64,000 nucleotides of DNA, taken from Lysobacter sp. Root76. GTDB lineage: Bacteria > Pseudomonadota > Gammaproteobacteria > Xanthomonadales > Xanthomonadaceae. A program made the position numbers and the translations under genes. The DNA lies in assembly GCF_001428685.1 (NCBI RefSeq), contig NZ_LMIK01000001.1:595288-659287 (forward strand), given 5' to 3'. The notes beneath the pieces are model-generated. The model ran no database searches and was not told the DNA's origin. It saw only the letters and a list, made by a program, of their open reading frames with translations. The first letter of the stretch is position 1; each line of letters begins with the position of its first letter. Positions 10,539 to 21,425 of the stretch are shown here, piece after piece.

Positions 10539-10600
10539 CGAGGACGGCGCTGGCGGACGTTCTGCGCCGGTCCCGGGAGCGAATCCGCGGCGGGCGCCGA

Positions 10601-10633
10601 AAACAGAAAGGCCCGGCTCGCGCCAGGCCTTTC
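10601..10633 (-). terminator. Terminator of tRNA-Val
   Basis: On the minus strand GAAAGGCC and GGCCTTTC form the outer stem with an inner GGC/GCC, followed by TGTTTTC. It begins 11 bases after the tRNA 3' end. Confidence 0.75.
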
Positions 10634-10643
10634 GTCACCGAAT

Positions 10644-10718
10644 TGGTGGGCGGTACAGGGTTCGAACCTGTGACCCCTACCATGTCAAGGTAGTGCTCTA
10701 CCGCTGAGCTAACCGCCC
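10644..10718 (-). tRNA. tRNA-Val (anticodon GAC)
   Basis: Acceptor GGGCGGT pairs with ACCGCCC, followed by discriminator A and an encoded CCA. The D-arm is TTAGCTCAGCGGTAGAGC, the anticodon arm CTACC-TTGACAT-GGTAG gives GAC, and the T-arm is CAGGTTCGAACCCTG. It is a single gene with its own promoter and terminator. Confidence 0.96.
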
Positions 10719-10758
10719 GTCGCCGAACTTGCTTAAAACTCCCCGGCGAGGGGCGCGC

Positions 10759-10787
10759 AGTGTAGCCCAGCGGCGAGCGGCCGACAA
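10759..10787 (-). promoter_or_regulatory. Promoter of tRNA-Val
   Basis: -35 TTGTCG (10782-10787) and -10 TACACT (10759-10764) with a 17-base spacer on the minus strand, about 40 bases upstream of the mature tRNA 5' end. Confidence 0.65.
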
Positions 10788-10850
10788 GCATCCGCGGACG
10801 CGAACGCCGTCGCCGCTGTCGCGTCCGCCGGCAGCGCCGGCGGATCGCAT

Positions 10851-12887
<2,037 letters not shown>

Positions 12888-13030
12888 CGGCTGCGGTCGA
12901 TCCTCAAGTGTACCCAGACGCGGCGACACGCGGCCGGGTGGTTTTCCTACGCGAGCGGGCCGCTCCTTCCGATGGCCCGGAGCCGCCGTTGCGCGGAAGC
13001 TGGAGCCTCCTCCGAACGGAATCGGTCGAC

Positions 13031-13561
13031 ATGAACACAGGACAACACCGGCGCTACGCCGGCGGCTTCGCCACCCTTCCGGCCCTGCTCGGTCTGGGCC
13101 TGCTCAGCGGCAGCCTGGGGCTGGCCAACCCCACGCTGGAGCGCTACGAGCTCGCCAGCACCCTGCAATCCCTCAGCGCCGATGTCGACTACGCCAGAGG
13201 TGCGGCCATCACCCGCCGGACTCAAGTCGTGCTTTGCCCGCGTGCCGAGAACGGGCGCTGCCGCCCGAACGGGCGCTGGGAGGCAGGCTGGGTGATCTTC
13301 GTCGACCGCAATGGCGACCAACGGCCCGACGCCACCGACAAACCCCTGCGCGAGGTCGTCTACGCCCGCCACGCGCTCACCATCCGCTCCACCCTCGGAC
13401 AGCCGGTGCTGAGTTACGGCCGCGACGGCCACAATATCGATCGCAACCAACTGCTGCAGGTATGCCGCGGCGATGAATTGCTGGGCGAAATGCGCATCGA
13501 CGCCACCGGCCGCGTTCAGACCACACGCCCCAAGCACCCGCCGCGCTGCCCGCCGCCGTGA
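13031..13561 (+). CDS. GspH/FimT-like pseudopilin with an aberrant prepilin motif
   Basis: A 176-residue protein. The short N-terminal leader ends in GG, then [20 protein letters not shown] forms the hydrophobic helix. The rest matches the GspH/FimT pattern: a long alpha1 with [18 protein letters not shown], then a beta domain [20 protein letters not shown] and cysteines near the C-terminus (VCRGDELLG). The canonical GFTLIEL is replaced by GFATLPAL: the conserved Glu at +5 is a proline, although the cleavable Gly-Phe remains. Either it is a specialised tip subunit or its assembly is altered. I start at ATG before [10 protein letters not shown]; the frame is open 41 codons upstream, overlapping the uvrB promoter side. 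Confidence 0.8.
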   Translation: MNTGQHRRYAGGFATLPALLGLGLLSGSLGLANPTLERYELASTLQSLSADVDYARGAAITRRTQVVLCPRAENGRCRPNGRWEAGWVIFVDRNGDQRPDATDKPLREVVYARHALTIRSTLGQPVLSYGRDGHNIDRNQLLQVCRGDELLGEMRIDATGRVQTTRPKHPPRCPPP

Positions 13562-13592
13562 CCGCAGCGCGCACGACAGAGCATCTCAGGGC

Positions 13593-13621
13593 TTGACCCT
13601 CCGGGGGCCTCCCCCTAGGAT
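13593..13621 (+). promoter_or_regulatory. Promoter of tRNA-Asn
   Basis: -35 TTGACC (13593-13598) and -10 TAGGAT (13616-13621) with an exact 17-base spacer, about 10 bases before the tRNA 5' end. Confidence 0.75.
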
Positions 13622-13631
13622 ATGCGTCCCC

Positions 13632-13708
13632 GCCCGAATAGCTCAGCCGGTTAGAGCACTTGACTGTTAATCAGGGGGTCGTTGGTTCGAGTCCAACTTC
13701 GGGCGCCA
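13632..13708 (+). tRNA. tRNA-Asn (anticodon GTT)
   Basis: Acceptor GCCCGAA/TTCGGGC with discriminator G and encoded CCA. The D-arm is TAGCTCAGCCGGTTAGAGC, the anticodon loop CTGTTAA gives GTT, and the T-arm is TTGGTTCGAGTCCAA. It has its own promoter and a terminator immediately downstream. Confidence 0.97.
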
Positions 13709-13716
13709 AAATACTG

Positions 13717-13750
13717 AAAGACCCGCGATCCTGATCGCGGGTCTTTTTTT
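13717..13750 (+). terminator. Terminator of tRNA-Asn
   Basis: A 14-bp stem (AAAGACCCGCGATC with its complement, two-base gap) followed by a run of seven T. It starts 9 bases after the tRNA CCA. Confidence 0.9.
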
Positions 13751-13808
13751 ATGCCCTTGTTTTCATGTCCGCCGCGGGCGAGGCGAATCGGGGCGGCGAA
13801 CGGCGCAA

Positions 13809-14567
13809 TTACCGCCCCGCACCCGACCCGGCCGTCGCGGCTCCCGGCGAGCATTCGCAGTCGCCGACGAAGGTCTTGCAGTCGCTCGGCACCATCCATT
13901 GCTCGCGGTAGCCATCGCCGTCGCGGGTGAGCCGGATCACGCCGCGGCGCGCGCCGATGTACCAGCGGTCGCGATGCTCGACGATGCTAGCCGGGTCCAG
14001 ATGCCACCAGTACATGTTCTGATGCACGCGCGTGGTCTGCAGCGTGCGCAGGTCCAGCCGGGTGACGCCCAGCACCGTGACCAGGTACCAGGAGCCGTTG
14101 CGGGCATAGGCGCCGAGCGGCGCCTCCTCCAGGTCCAGCACCTTCTCGATCTGCCACTGGCCGTCGCTGCGCGAACGCAGGCGATAGATCGAGCCGTCGC
14201 CGAGCACACGGTGCGACAGGCCGGCGGCGACGAAGATATCGCCGCGATGCTCGGCGAACGCGACCGGGCTGATGTCGAGCAAGGTGCGTCGTTGCCGGCC
14301 CGAATCCGTCACCCATTCCAGGGTGCCGCCGGCCAGGCCGCGATTGCGGCCCACCAGCATGCCGCGTTTGCCGATCGCCCAGACCAGGTCGCGATTCTTG
14401 GCCGCCGGCGTGCGCGGCGAGAACTGAAGGTTTCCGCCGGTCACCTGGGTGGTCCACTGTTGCTTGACCATGCTCGTGCACTGCCATTCGATACCGGGGC
14501 GCGGCGCGTCGATGACCGTCCATGACGATGCGGCGGCGGCTGCGACCAAGGCGATGCTAGTCAACAC
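13809..14567 (-). CDS. Exported protein of unknown function
   Basis: A 252-residue protein with an N-terminal hydrophobic, alanine-rich stretch (MLTSIALVAAAAASS) that looks like a signal peptide. The mature part is beta-rich, with tryptophan/glycine-containing segments recurring about every 40-50 residues (DLVWAIGKRG, GDIFVAAGL, GSWYLVTVLGVTRLDL, DRWYIGARRGVIRLT), suggestive of beta-propeller blades. Three cysteines cluster at the end (DCKTFVGDCEC). I do not recognise the family. It is convergent with tRNA-Asn and stands alone. Function unknown. Confidence 0.7.
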   Translation of the reverse strand: MLTSIALVAAAAASSWTVIDAPRPGIEWQCTSMVKQQWTTQVTGGNLQFSPRTPAAKNRDLVWAIGKRGMLVGRNRGLAGGTLEWVTDSGRQRRTLLDISPVAFAEHRGDIFVAAGLSHRVLGDGSIYRLRSRSDGQWQIEKVLDLEEAPLGAYARNGSWYLVTVLGVTRLDLRTLQTTRVHQNMYWWHLDPASIVEHRDRWYIGARRGVIRLTRDGDGYREQWMVPSDCKTFVGDCECSPGAATAGSGAGR

Positions 14568-14830
14568 GGGACGCGCGCGCTCTTCGCGATAAGGCTGCGT
14601 TCGGCCGGAAGCAGGTCATGAGCGCAACCGGCTGCGGCCCTATCGGAGGCCGGCCGCAGGCTGACAGGACGGCGATGCCCCATATCCGATATCCACAACG
14701 CGCAATCCATCGCTCCCCCTGCTCCAGTGCTCCGTATAGGCTGCATCTTGGCAGAAGATCGACGCGCTGGCGTCGGCATGCCGGCCGGCGCGGACGACGG
14801 CGGGGCGGTTACCGCTCAGCGGCGCAAAGC

Positions 14831-14860
14831 GAAAGGGCCGCGGTTTCCCGCGGCCCTTTC
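14831..14860 (-). terminator. Terminator-like hairpin after pilE
   Basis: A 13-bp perfect stem GAAAGGGCCGCGG with a 4-base loop, 24 bases after the pilE stop. On the minus strand it is followed by CGCTTTGCG, a weak U tract. The gap 14568-14830 (upstream of the exported protein) shows no supportable gene and no clear promoter. Confidence 0.65.
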
Positions 14861-14883
14861 GTGTTCGCAACCCACGTTTCGGC

Positions 14884-15294
14884 TTACCAGCAGCGCGCGA
14901 TATCCGTGGTGGCCGCCGTCTTCACGCCGGCGGCGTTGAGGCCCAGGGTGCCGCACAGTGTGTCCTGCGTCTGCGGCCCCTGCGGCGTGGCCGTCAGGGT
15001 GTAGGCGTTGGCGGTCTGGTTGGCGATCGCGATGTTGTAGTAAGCCGTGCCCTGGCGCGGCGAGACGTTCATGCCGGCCGGAAGGGCGAAGCCCACATAG
15101 GTGTTGTTGACCGTGCGGAAGCGCTCGGCCAGCTGGGCGATCTCGACCAGGTCGGCCTTGGCCTGACCGCGCCGCGATTTGCGCACGCTGTCCTGGTACG
15201 CCGGCACCGCGACGGCGACCAGGATGCCGACGATCGCGATCGCGATCATCAGCTCGATCAAGGTAAAGCCTCGGATAGCGTTGTGACGGTTCAT
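14884..15294 (-). CDS. pilE: Type IV pilin / PilE-like minor pilin
   Basis: A 136-residue type IVa pilin-like protein. The leader MNRHNAIRG precedes the prepilin motif G|FTLIELMIAIAIVGILVAVA, with Glu at +5 and the hydrophobic assembly helix. The soluble part has the usual QAKADLVEIAQLAERF and a C-terminal disulfide pair (TLCGTLG...ARCW). It is last in fimT-pilV-pilW-pilX-pilY1-pilE, 22 bases after pilY1, where PilE belongs to the minor pilins that prime pilus assembly. It is distinct from the major pilin PilA, which is elsewhere. Confidence 0.92.
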   Translation of the reverse strand: MNRHNAIRGFTLIELMIAIAIVGILVAVAVPAYQDSVRKSRRGQAKADLVEIAQLAERFRTVNNTYVGFALPAGMNVSPRQGTAYYNIAIANQTANAYTLTATPQGPQTQDTLCGTLGLNAAGVKTAATTDIARCW

Positions 15295-15316
15295 ATCTGC
15301 GGGCTTCCTGATTGCG

Positions 15317-18300
15317 TTAACGGACCTGACGCCACGACTGACGACCGCACATGCCCCATTTGTACAGCGACGGGCCGCCGGCGGCGTTGATGATACGGGT
15401 GCAGGGCGGCTGATTCAGGCGAGCGTCGATCTCGGCCTGCGTCGCTCCCGGCGGCAGATCCGGCGGCGGCGGCGGGCTGAAGATGTTCACGTCGGTGATC
15501 GGACCGCTGGTGTCGCTTTCCAGTTTCACCGCGCCCGAACCGGCGGCCATCGGACTGCCCGTGGGCGAACCCGGCCGCACGCTGCTCATGTAGGCGCTGC
15601 CGCTGAGCGCGCTCAGGCCGTAGAGCCAGTTGGTGCCGCCCGCTGCGCATCCGGTCTCGGCCGCGTTTGCCGCAGTCGATACGATGGGTTCGAAGGTCGG
15701 GAAGAAGAAGGTGCCGTCCTGGATGCGCGGACGACCGACCATGCGCTCGCCGGTCTGCACGGGCGCCCCGGTCCCGGTCTTCACCGCCAGGTCCAGATAC
15801 CAACCGGACTTGGTCAGGAAGTTGACCGAGTTCTGGGTGACCTCGCGGGTGGCGTCGACGTTGTCGTTGCTCAGCACCTGCTGCTGCAGCGCGGTGTCGC
15901 GCGCTGCGGTGATGCGGACGCCGCTGTCGACCACGCCGTACACCGACTGCATGTCCTTGTTGTCGGAGTCGCCGCCGAAGGAATAGCTGCCGGTGCCGAA
16001 CAGGATCATCACGCCGCTGGACGGACCCGCGACCGCGTTCAGACCACCGGTGATGGGCTGGCGCTTGCCGTTGGCGTCCTTGGCGGTGAAGAAGGGCTTG
16101 TCGGCGCCGAAGGCGGCTGTGTTGGTGCGCAGGTCGAACTTCCAGATGTTGCCGTGCAGGTCGCCGCCGTAAACGGTGTCGACATAGCCGTCGCTGCCCG
16201 CGGTGAAGGTGCCGCCGCCAGCGGAATCGAACATATAGCGGTCCAGCGCCATCACGTTGCCCATGCCGTTGGGCTCGGTCGGCACGCCGGTACCGGGGGT
16301 CTCGGCGACTTCGATGGTGACCACCGAACCGTCGATCACGTCGACCACGAACAGCGAAGCCTTGCCGCTGATGCTGCCGTAGCCGTTGCCGAAGATCGCC
16401 TTCCAGCGGGTACCGCCGGAGGTGCGCACCGGCACGACCAGCGGCTTGCCCAGCACGTGGCCGATGCGCTGGCCGGTGGTGCCGGTGACCTTGTCGTTGA
16501 CTTCCCACAGCACGTTGCCGGCGCTGAACAGGGTCGGATCGGTCACGTTCAGACCGAACACGCTGCGGCCGCCCGCGCCGGAGCTGCCGACCAGCACGGT
16601 GTTCCAGCCGCTGCCGTTGTAGGCGTCGGAGACCGTGATCGGGCCGTCGACGAAGTAACGGTGCTGGAAGATCTGGTCGCTCTTGCGGTCGGGATCGTAC
16701 GGGAACAGCAGGTTGCCCATGTGGCCGACCGCGGTGGTCGGGATGTAGCCGAAGGACTCGCCGCCGTTGTCGCCGCGGAACGCATGCAGCATGCCGTCGT
16801 TGGCGCCGACGTAGACCATCGGCAGGCGGTTCTGCTTGAGCGTCAGATAGGCTTCGTAGTTGTAGGGATCGAAATCGGTGGCGGTGGCGCCACGCAGGGT
16901 CATGTAGCCGTAGTTGTCGAACGCGGAGGACACCACCGGCGAAGAGTTGACGATATCGCCCAGTCGGGTGGTGCGATCGCGCATCTTGCCGCCGTTCTTC
17001 TTCTCGCCGGTGTCCTGGCCGGCCAGATAGGCCACGGCCTCGGACTCGGTCACGCCCAAGGTCGTGACCGCAGCCTTGCTGCAGTTCGAGAAGCTGTCGG
17101 CGCACAGGGTGGTGAACACGTCGCCGAGGTTGCTGGATGCGAACGACTTCACCACCGGCTTGACGCTGCCGCCGGACGAGGTGCCGAACAGCAGGTTGCG
17201 GCCGGTGCGCGGCAACTGCGCGCTCGCTTCCCACTTGCTGGTGAAGGTGATCTGACCGGTGGTGCTGACGCTGACCGACGATGCGGTCAGGCGGCTGTAC
17301 CAGTCGGTGTTGTTGTTCCTGGCCTCGTAGAACGGCACCACCGACAGCGAGTTGGTGGAAATGCGCGCACCGCTGAGGCCGGCGCTGCCGGACGGGCTGG
17401 CGCCGCCGGAGACCGAGGCCAGCACGCGGCGCATGGCGGCGGTGATGTCGGCCGGGGTCTTGGCGTTGATGTACTCGCCGCGGGTGTTGACCGAGGCGTG
17501 CCAGATGTCGTCGACCGTGGTCGGGTTGTCGTTCTGCCAGCCGGGCCAGGCCGGGTTGGTCACGAACGGATCCTGGGTCACGTCCGGGTTGAAGATGGTG
17601 CCGCGGGCGCCGAGCGTGATGCCGTAGAAGTTGATGTGCAGGCGGCGCTCGCAATCCAGCTTCTTGCTCGGCGACACGCCCTTGCACTCGTCCGGAACCG
17701 GAACGCGGCCGGCGCCGGTGCCGAGGGCGAAGTTGCCGTCGGTACGCAGCGGAACGACGCCGCCGGCTTCGGTGCCCAGGTAGTACTGACTGACGATGTC
17801 GGCCATCGTGTCCGAGTTGCTGTCGGCGAACGGCGCGCCCATGTTGCCGTCGACGTTGCCGGTGGTGACGCTGCCTTGGTTGCTGTAACCGTCGGTGAAC
17901 AGCATCACCGCATTCTTCTGGCAGACGCGCTGGACCGGTGCGCCGCCCTTGCCGTCGGCCAACCCATCGGTACGCCGGAACTGACTGGCGGCCGCGCTGA
18001 CCGCCTGGCGATTGGGCGTGCTGCCGCTGGCGCCAAGTTTGAAGATGCTGTTGGTGTACAGGTCGTCGCGCCGGGCCTGCACGCTCATGTCCTGCATGAA
18101 GACACGGTCGCCGACCGTGTTGATCGGGTCGTTGTAGCTGTTATGCGAGTTGATCGGGAAGAAGCCGACGCGCATGTCCTTGATATCGGCCAGCGAACGG
18201 CTCATGCCGGCGACCATGGCGCGGTTGCGGTTGCCGTAGTAGCTGAACCAGTTGGCGAAATTCTGCAACATGGCGTTGTAGTTGACCGTGGTGTCGAAAT

Positions 18301-19186
18301 TGGCCGTGGCGATGGTGTACTTCCACAGGTTGCAGCCGGTGCCGCAGGCATTGGAGATCACCGGACGCGAGGTCGTGTCGGTCTTGTACCCCACCGGTTG
18401 TTCCGCAGCCGGCGTGGTCGTCTTCATATAGAAGGTCGCCGGGTAGTACTGCATGTAGACGTTGGTGTTGCCGCTGTTCCAGGTCAGGCCGCCGGAGCCG
18501 ACGATGTTGTTGTTGCCGCCCACGACCCGGTAATTGGTGCCCGCCGGCAGGAACATGCCGTTGCGCAGGGTGAACACGTCCGTGTTCGTATCGTAGCGGT
18601 TCGCAGCCAGGTTGACCGTGGTGCCGGCGGTCCGCGGGTCGATCTTGGTGGCGGTGGTCGAAGCGTTGCCGTTGGGATTGGCGAGACTGTAGTCGTACGG
18701 GACCTTGGTCGGCGGCATCGCCGCGGTCAGCCAGGCTTCGTACTTCACGTTGGGATTGAAGAACGAAGGATTGAAGTCCGACGAGCGCGCTGCGCCCAGC
18801 GAATCCAGCGGCGGCAGGCCGAGGAAGCCGCTGCCGATACGCGGACCGGGCAACAGGTAGAAGTGGTCGCAACCGCCGTCGGTGCGCGGCTTACCGGCGT
18901 TGGCGCCGCTGGTATAGAACAGGCCGTAGGGCTGGGTGGAGCTGTCGCGGCCGAAGCAGATCTCGCCGTCCTGACCGGGGAACATGGTCTGGAAGGTCAT
19001 CGAGCCGGAGTCGTCGACCGCCATCATGAAGGCCGGTGGTACGCCGTCGCCGCCCAGGTTCAGCGGCGCCTGCGCGAGCGTGCCGGCGCCCTGGGTGGTC
19101 GTGTTCGCGCCCAGCTGCGGTGCGCGGATACCGAGCACAGCCAGGCTGGTCGCGGCGGCGATAATGAGTATGCGATTCGCGTTCAT
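15317..19186 (-). CDS. pilY1: PilY1 pilus-tip adhesin / assembly protein
   Basis: A 1,289-residue secreted protein. Signal peptide MNANRILIIAAATSLAVLGI. A von Willebrand A-like MIDAS DDSGSM lies at about 58-63, with a metal-site region VQRVCQKNAVMLFTDGYS further on. The C-terminal half is the seven-bladed beta-propeller PilY1 domain (PMVYVGANDGMLHAF; SVFGLNVTDP; LWEVNDKVTG), which includes the calcium-binding loop region. PilY1 sits at the pilus tip and promotes extension, adhesion and surface sensing. I start at the ATG with the signal peptide; upstream frame continues through pilX/pilW without similarity. It is 11 bases after pilX. Confidence 0.95.
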   Translation of the reverse strand: MNANRILIIAAATSLAVLGIRAPQLGANTTTQGAGTLAQAPLNLGGDGVPPAFMMAVDDSGSMTFQTMFPGQDGEICFGRDSSTQPYGLFYTSGANAGKPRTDGGCDHFYLLPGPRIGSGFLGLPPLDSLGAARSSDFNPSFFNPNVKYEAWLTAAMPPTKVPYDYSLANPNGNASTTATKIDPRTAGTTVNLAANRYDTNTDVFTLRNGMFLPAGTNYRVVGGNNNIVGSGGLTWNSGNTNVYMQYYPATFYMKTTTPAAEQPVGYKTDTTSRPVISNACGTGCNLWKYTIATANFDTTVNYNAMLQNFANWFSYYGNRNRAMVAGMSRSLADIKDMRVGFFPINSHNSYNDPINTVGDRVFMQDMSVQARRDDLYTNSIFKLGASGSTPNRQAVSAAASQFRRTDGLADGKGGAPVQRVCQKNAVMLFTDGYSNQGSVTTGNVDGNMGAPFADSNSDTMADIVSQYYLGTEAGGVVPLRTDGNFALGTGAGRVPVPDECKGVSPSKKLDCERRLHINFYGITLGARGTIFNPDVTQDPFVTNPAWPGWQNDNPTTVDDIWHASVNTRGEYINAKTPADITAAMRRVLASVSGGASPSGSAGLSGARISTNSLSVVPFYEARNNNTDWYSRLTASSVSVSTTGQITFTSKWEASAQLPRTGRNLLFGTSSGGSVKPVVKSFASSNLGDVFTTLCADSFSNCSKAAVTTLGVTESEAVAYLAGQDTGEKKNGGKMRDRTTRLGDIVNSSPVVSSAFDNYGYMTLRGATATDFDPYNYEAYLTLKQNRLPMVYVGANDGMLHAFRGDNGGESFGYIPTTAVGHMGNLLFPYDPDRKSDQIFQHRYFVDGPITVSDAYNGSGWNTVLVGSSGAGGRSVFGLNVTDPTLFSAGNVLWEVNDKVTGTTGQRIGHVLGKPLVVPVRTSGGTRWKAIFGNGYGSISGKASLFVVDVIDGSVVTIEVAETPGTGVPTEPNGMGNVMALDRYMFDSAGGGTFTAGSDGYVDTVYGGDLHGNIWKFDLRTNTAAFGADKPFFTAKDANGKRQPITGGLNAVAGPSSGVMILFGTGSYSFGGDSDNKDMQSVYGVVDSGVRITAARDTALQQQVLSNDNVDATREVTQNSVNFLTKSGWYLDLAVKTGTGAPVQTGERMVGRPRIQDGTFFFPTFEPIVSTAANAAETGCAAGGTNWLYGLSALSGSAYMSSVRPGSPTGSPMAAGSGAVKLESDTSGPITDVNIFSPPPPPDLPPGATQAEIDARLNQPPCTRIINAAGGPSLYKWGMCGRQSWRQVR

Positions 19187-19197
19187 GGCCAAGGCCC

Positions 19198-19671
19198 TCA
19201 GCGGCCGATGAAAATGGTGTCGACGACAGCGTCGGACGACGGTTCTGAAGCCCGATCGGCGCGGTAGGCGGTGATGCGATAACGCACGAACACCTTCTCG
19301 CTGGCCGGGAATTCGCCGATGTTCAATTGCCCACCGCCGATGCACTGGTCGATGTTGCGTACGCGTGCGGCCGGCTCCGGACTGCCGGCCGGCGCGATCG
19401 ACGCCGCCGTACCGAATGCAGCCGGATCGAACACGCCGCACTCTTCCATGCGGGTCGAAGCGCCGACCTGACCCTCGGCCTCGCGCGCGAGATCCTCGGC
19501 ACGCTGGAACGCCTGGTTGGTGGCCAGATAGTTGGACGACATGCGCTCCTGCATCGTCGCCACCTGCATGCCCGTGATGCCGAGCAAGGCGAGGATGATC
19601 AGGAAAATCAGGGCCACGTAGAGCGCGGCACCTTGTTGCTTGCGCGGACCGTTGAATCCGGAACGACTCAT
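19198..19671 (-). CDS. pilX: Minor pilin PilX
   Basis: A 157-residue protein. QGAALYVALIFLIILALLGI is the PilX-type N-terminal helix, which in this family lacks the +5 glutamate. It continues ATMQERMSSNYLATNQAFQRAEDLAREAE, typical of PilX, and ends in a short beta domain with a Cys pair (EECGVF, DQCIGG). It joins PilV, PilW, FimT/FimU and PilE in the tip complex that recruits PilY1. It sits between pilW (12 bases) and pilY1. Confidence 0.9.
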   Translation of the reverse strand: MSRSGFNGPRKQQGAALYVALIFLIILALLGITGMQVATMQERMSSNYLATNQAFQRAEDLAREAEGQVGASTRMEECGVFDPAAFGTAASIAPAGSPEPAARVRNIDQCIGGGQLNIGEFPASEKVFVRYRITAYRADRASEPSSDAVVDTIFIGR

Positions 19672-19683
19672 GGGCCTGTCTCC

Positions 19684-20943
19684 TCAGTTCTCGAACAGGC
19701 GGTTGCGCTGGGCAACGTTGGTTTCGTAGACGGCGCGGTAGTAGCCGTCGTTCTGCGGGGTCACCAAGGTGCCCAGCACCGACATCCGCTGCACGGCCGG
19801 ATCCATCTGCGCCGACACGGCGCCTTCGGAGCTGCGCATCACCAGGCCTACCTGGACCGAGCCGATGCGACGCCAGAGGCTGGCGTTGTTGCCGTTCGGA
19901 TTGACCACGCCGCCGCCGACCTGATCGGCGGTCCAACTGGTGGTGATGTAGCCGCTGGGCGGTGTGGCCGCGGCCGTGACCCGATCCTGGCCATAGAGCA
20001 ACTGCAAGGACTCGACGCCTTCGACCAGCTCTTCGCGCTCGGCCTGCAAACCGCCGGCGGCATTGCGTGTGTAGCGCGCCCGGTACAAGGACGGCGCCGC
20101 GGTGCCGACGGCGCCGGTACCCATGCCAACGCCGACGTAGTACACGACGATTTCGGCACGGTAGAGCGTGGCCTTGCTCGCGTCGTAGGAGTCGCGGTCG
20201 CCCATGAAATTGGACAGGTTCAGAGGATCGGCGGCGGAGGAGACGGTGATCACGCCGGTGCCCGCGTTGACGCCGCCGGCGAACACGCTGGCGCGCCTGC
20301 AGTCGCTGATGCCGAACAAGCCGGAGCCGCCGGTGGTGACTTCCGTGGTGATCGGAGTCACGGTGCTGGTCGGGTCGCCGGCGGTGAACGCGGTCATGCC
20401 GGTACCGATCGGCCAGAAGTACCGCAGCACCAGGATGTCGCTGCCGGCCACCGGCTGCAAAGCGCCGATGTCGGCAGGCAGCGCCGGGTTCCACTGATTG
20501 ACGTTGCCCAGCACGGGTGCGCCGCTGGTGACGTTGATGGTGTCGCCGGGCGACGTGTTGACGGCCTCGAAGCCCTGCATGCCGACGTCGAAGCGCAGCA
20601 GGTAGGGCGCGTTGGCGAAGTTGCTGGCGACGCGGTCGGCCGGGTTCAGAAACAGCAGGTTCAGGCCCTCTTCGGCCGGAACCGCCGCCTGCAACAGGGC
20701 GGAATCGTTGACGCAGCCCAGGTGCCCGGCCATGCGCAGGTCGCGTTCCAGCGAGTCCATCGCGAAACGCGCGTTCTCCTGGGCGCGGCCGATGCCCTCG
20801 GCCAGACGGTAGGCCGAGCGCGAGGCCGACATCACCTGCACCAGGCCCAGCATCAGCACCATGCCGATCGCCAGCGCGACCATCAGCTCGATCAGCGACA
20901 GGCCCTGCTGCGAGCGGTAACGAATATGCGAATGACGAGTCAT
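19684..20943 (-). CDS. pilW: Minor pilin PilW
   Basis: A 419-residue protein. The short leader ends QQG, followed by LSLIELMVALAIGMVLMLGL with +5 Glu; the remainder is the long PilW beta domain, including ARFAMDSLERDLRMAGHLGC. The start ATG overlaps the pilV stop by 4 bases (TAGTCAT region, 20940-20943), a translational coupling signal. It is larger than most PilW (about 270-350) but similar to xanthomonad versions as I recall. It acts in the pilus-priming minor pilin complex. Confidence 0.9.
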   Translation of the reverse strand: MTRHSHIRYRSQQGLSLIELMVALAIGMVLMLGLVQVMSASRSAYRLAEGIGRAQENARFAMDSLERDLRMAGHLGCVNDSALLQAAVPAEEGLNLLFLNPADRVASNFANAPYLLRFDVGMQGFEAVNTSPGDTINVTSGAPVLGNVNQWNPALPADIGALQPVAGSDILVLRYFWPIGTGMTAFTAGDPTSTVTPITTEVTTGGSGLFGISDCRRASVFAGGVNAGTGVITVSSAADPLNLSNFMGDRDSYDASKATLYRAEIVVYYVGVGMGTGAVGTAAPSLYRARYTRNAAGGLQAEREELVEGVESLQLLYGQDRVTAAATPPSGYITTSWTADQVGGGVVNPNGNNASLWRRIGSVQVGLVMRSSEGAVSAQMDPAVQRMSVLGTLVTPQNDGYYRAVYETNVAQRNRLFEN

Positions 20944-21425
20944 AGCCGTGTGGTCACCACGTAGGTCGATTGGGCCTGGCCCAAGGCGGCCTGGTTGAGG
21001 TCGTCGGCCCAGCGCAGGGTCACGGTCACGACATTGCCGTTGAACACCACCTGGCCCTGCCCGCCCGGCAGGCTGGAACTGACTTCGCAGCGCCACACGT
21101 TCATGTTGGCGTTGAAGTCGGTCGCCGCGCCGCGGCCGCAACCGCCGACGGCGGGCGCGGTCGGGAAGCTGTTGAAGGTCAGGGCCGCGTACTGGCGCGA
21201 GACCACGCGATTGGTCCGCATCATGTCCACGACCTGATGCGACAGGTTCACCGCGGTGGTGCGGTGGTTCGCGCTCTGGGTGTAGCGGATGTTGAGGGTC
21301 TGCAGGAACGCCAGGCCGAGCAGGCCGAAAGCCAGCACCAGCAGCGCGATCAGCACCTCGATCAGAGAGAAGCCGCCCACGGAGCGCCGCAACGACGCCC
21401 GGGCGCGCGAAGAGGACCGACTCAT
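20940..21425 (-). CDS. pilV: Minor pilin PilV
   Basis: A 161-residue protein: basic leader MSRSSSRARASLRRSVGG, then FSLIEVLIALLVLAFGLLGLA with +5 Glu, and QTLNIRYTQSANHRTTAVNLSHQ of the PilV family. Its start ATGA overlaps the fimT stop. It is part of the minor pilin tip complex. Confidence 0.9.
   Translation of the reverse strand: MSRSSSRARASLRRSVGGFSLIEVLIALLVLAFGLLGLAFLQTLNIRYTQSANHRTTAVNLSHQVVDMMRTNRVVSRQYAALTFNSFPTAPAVGGCGRGAATDFNANMNVWRCEVSSSLPGGQGQVVFNGNVVTVTLRWADDLNQAALGQAQSTYVVTTRL

Noticed and set aside
12888-13030. LexA/SOS box upstream of uvrB
   Set aside because: No CTGT-N8-ACAG or xanthomonad-type LexA palindrome could be found by eye.
16154-19267. 1,037-codon plus-strand frame opposite pilY1
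   Set aside because: Shadow of PilY1 codon bias; no domain, no start signal.
19187-20494. PilY1 extension through pilX and part of pilW
   Set aside because: Signal peptide at 19186 marks the true start; upstream is out-of-frame pilin sequence.
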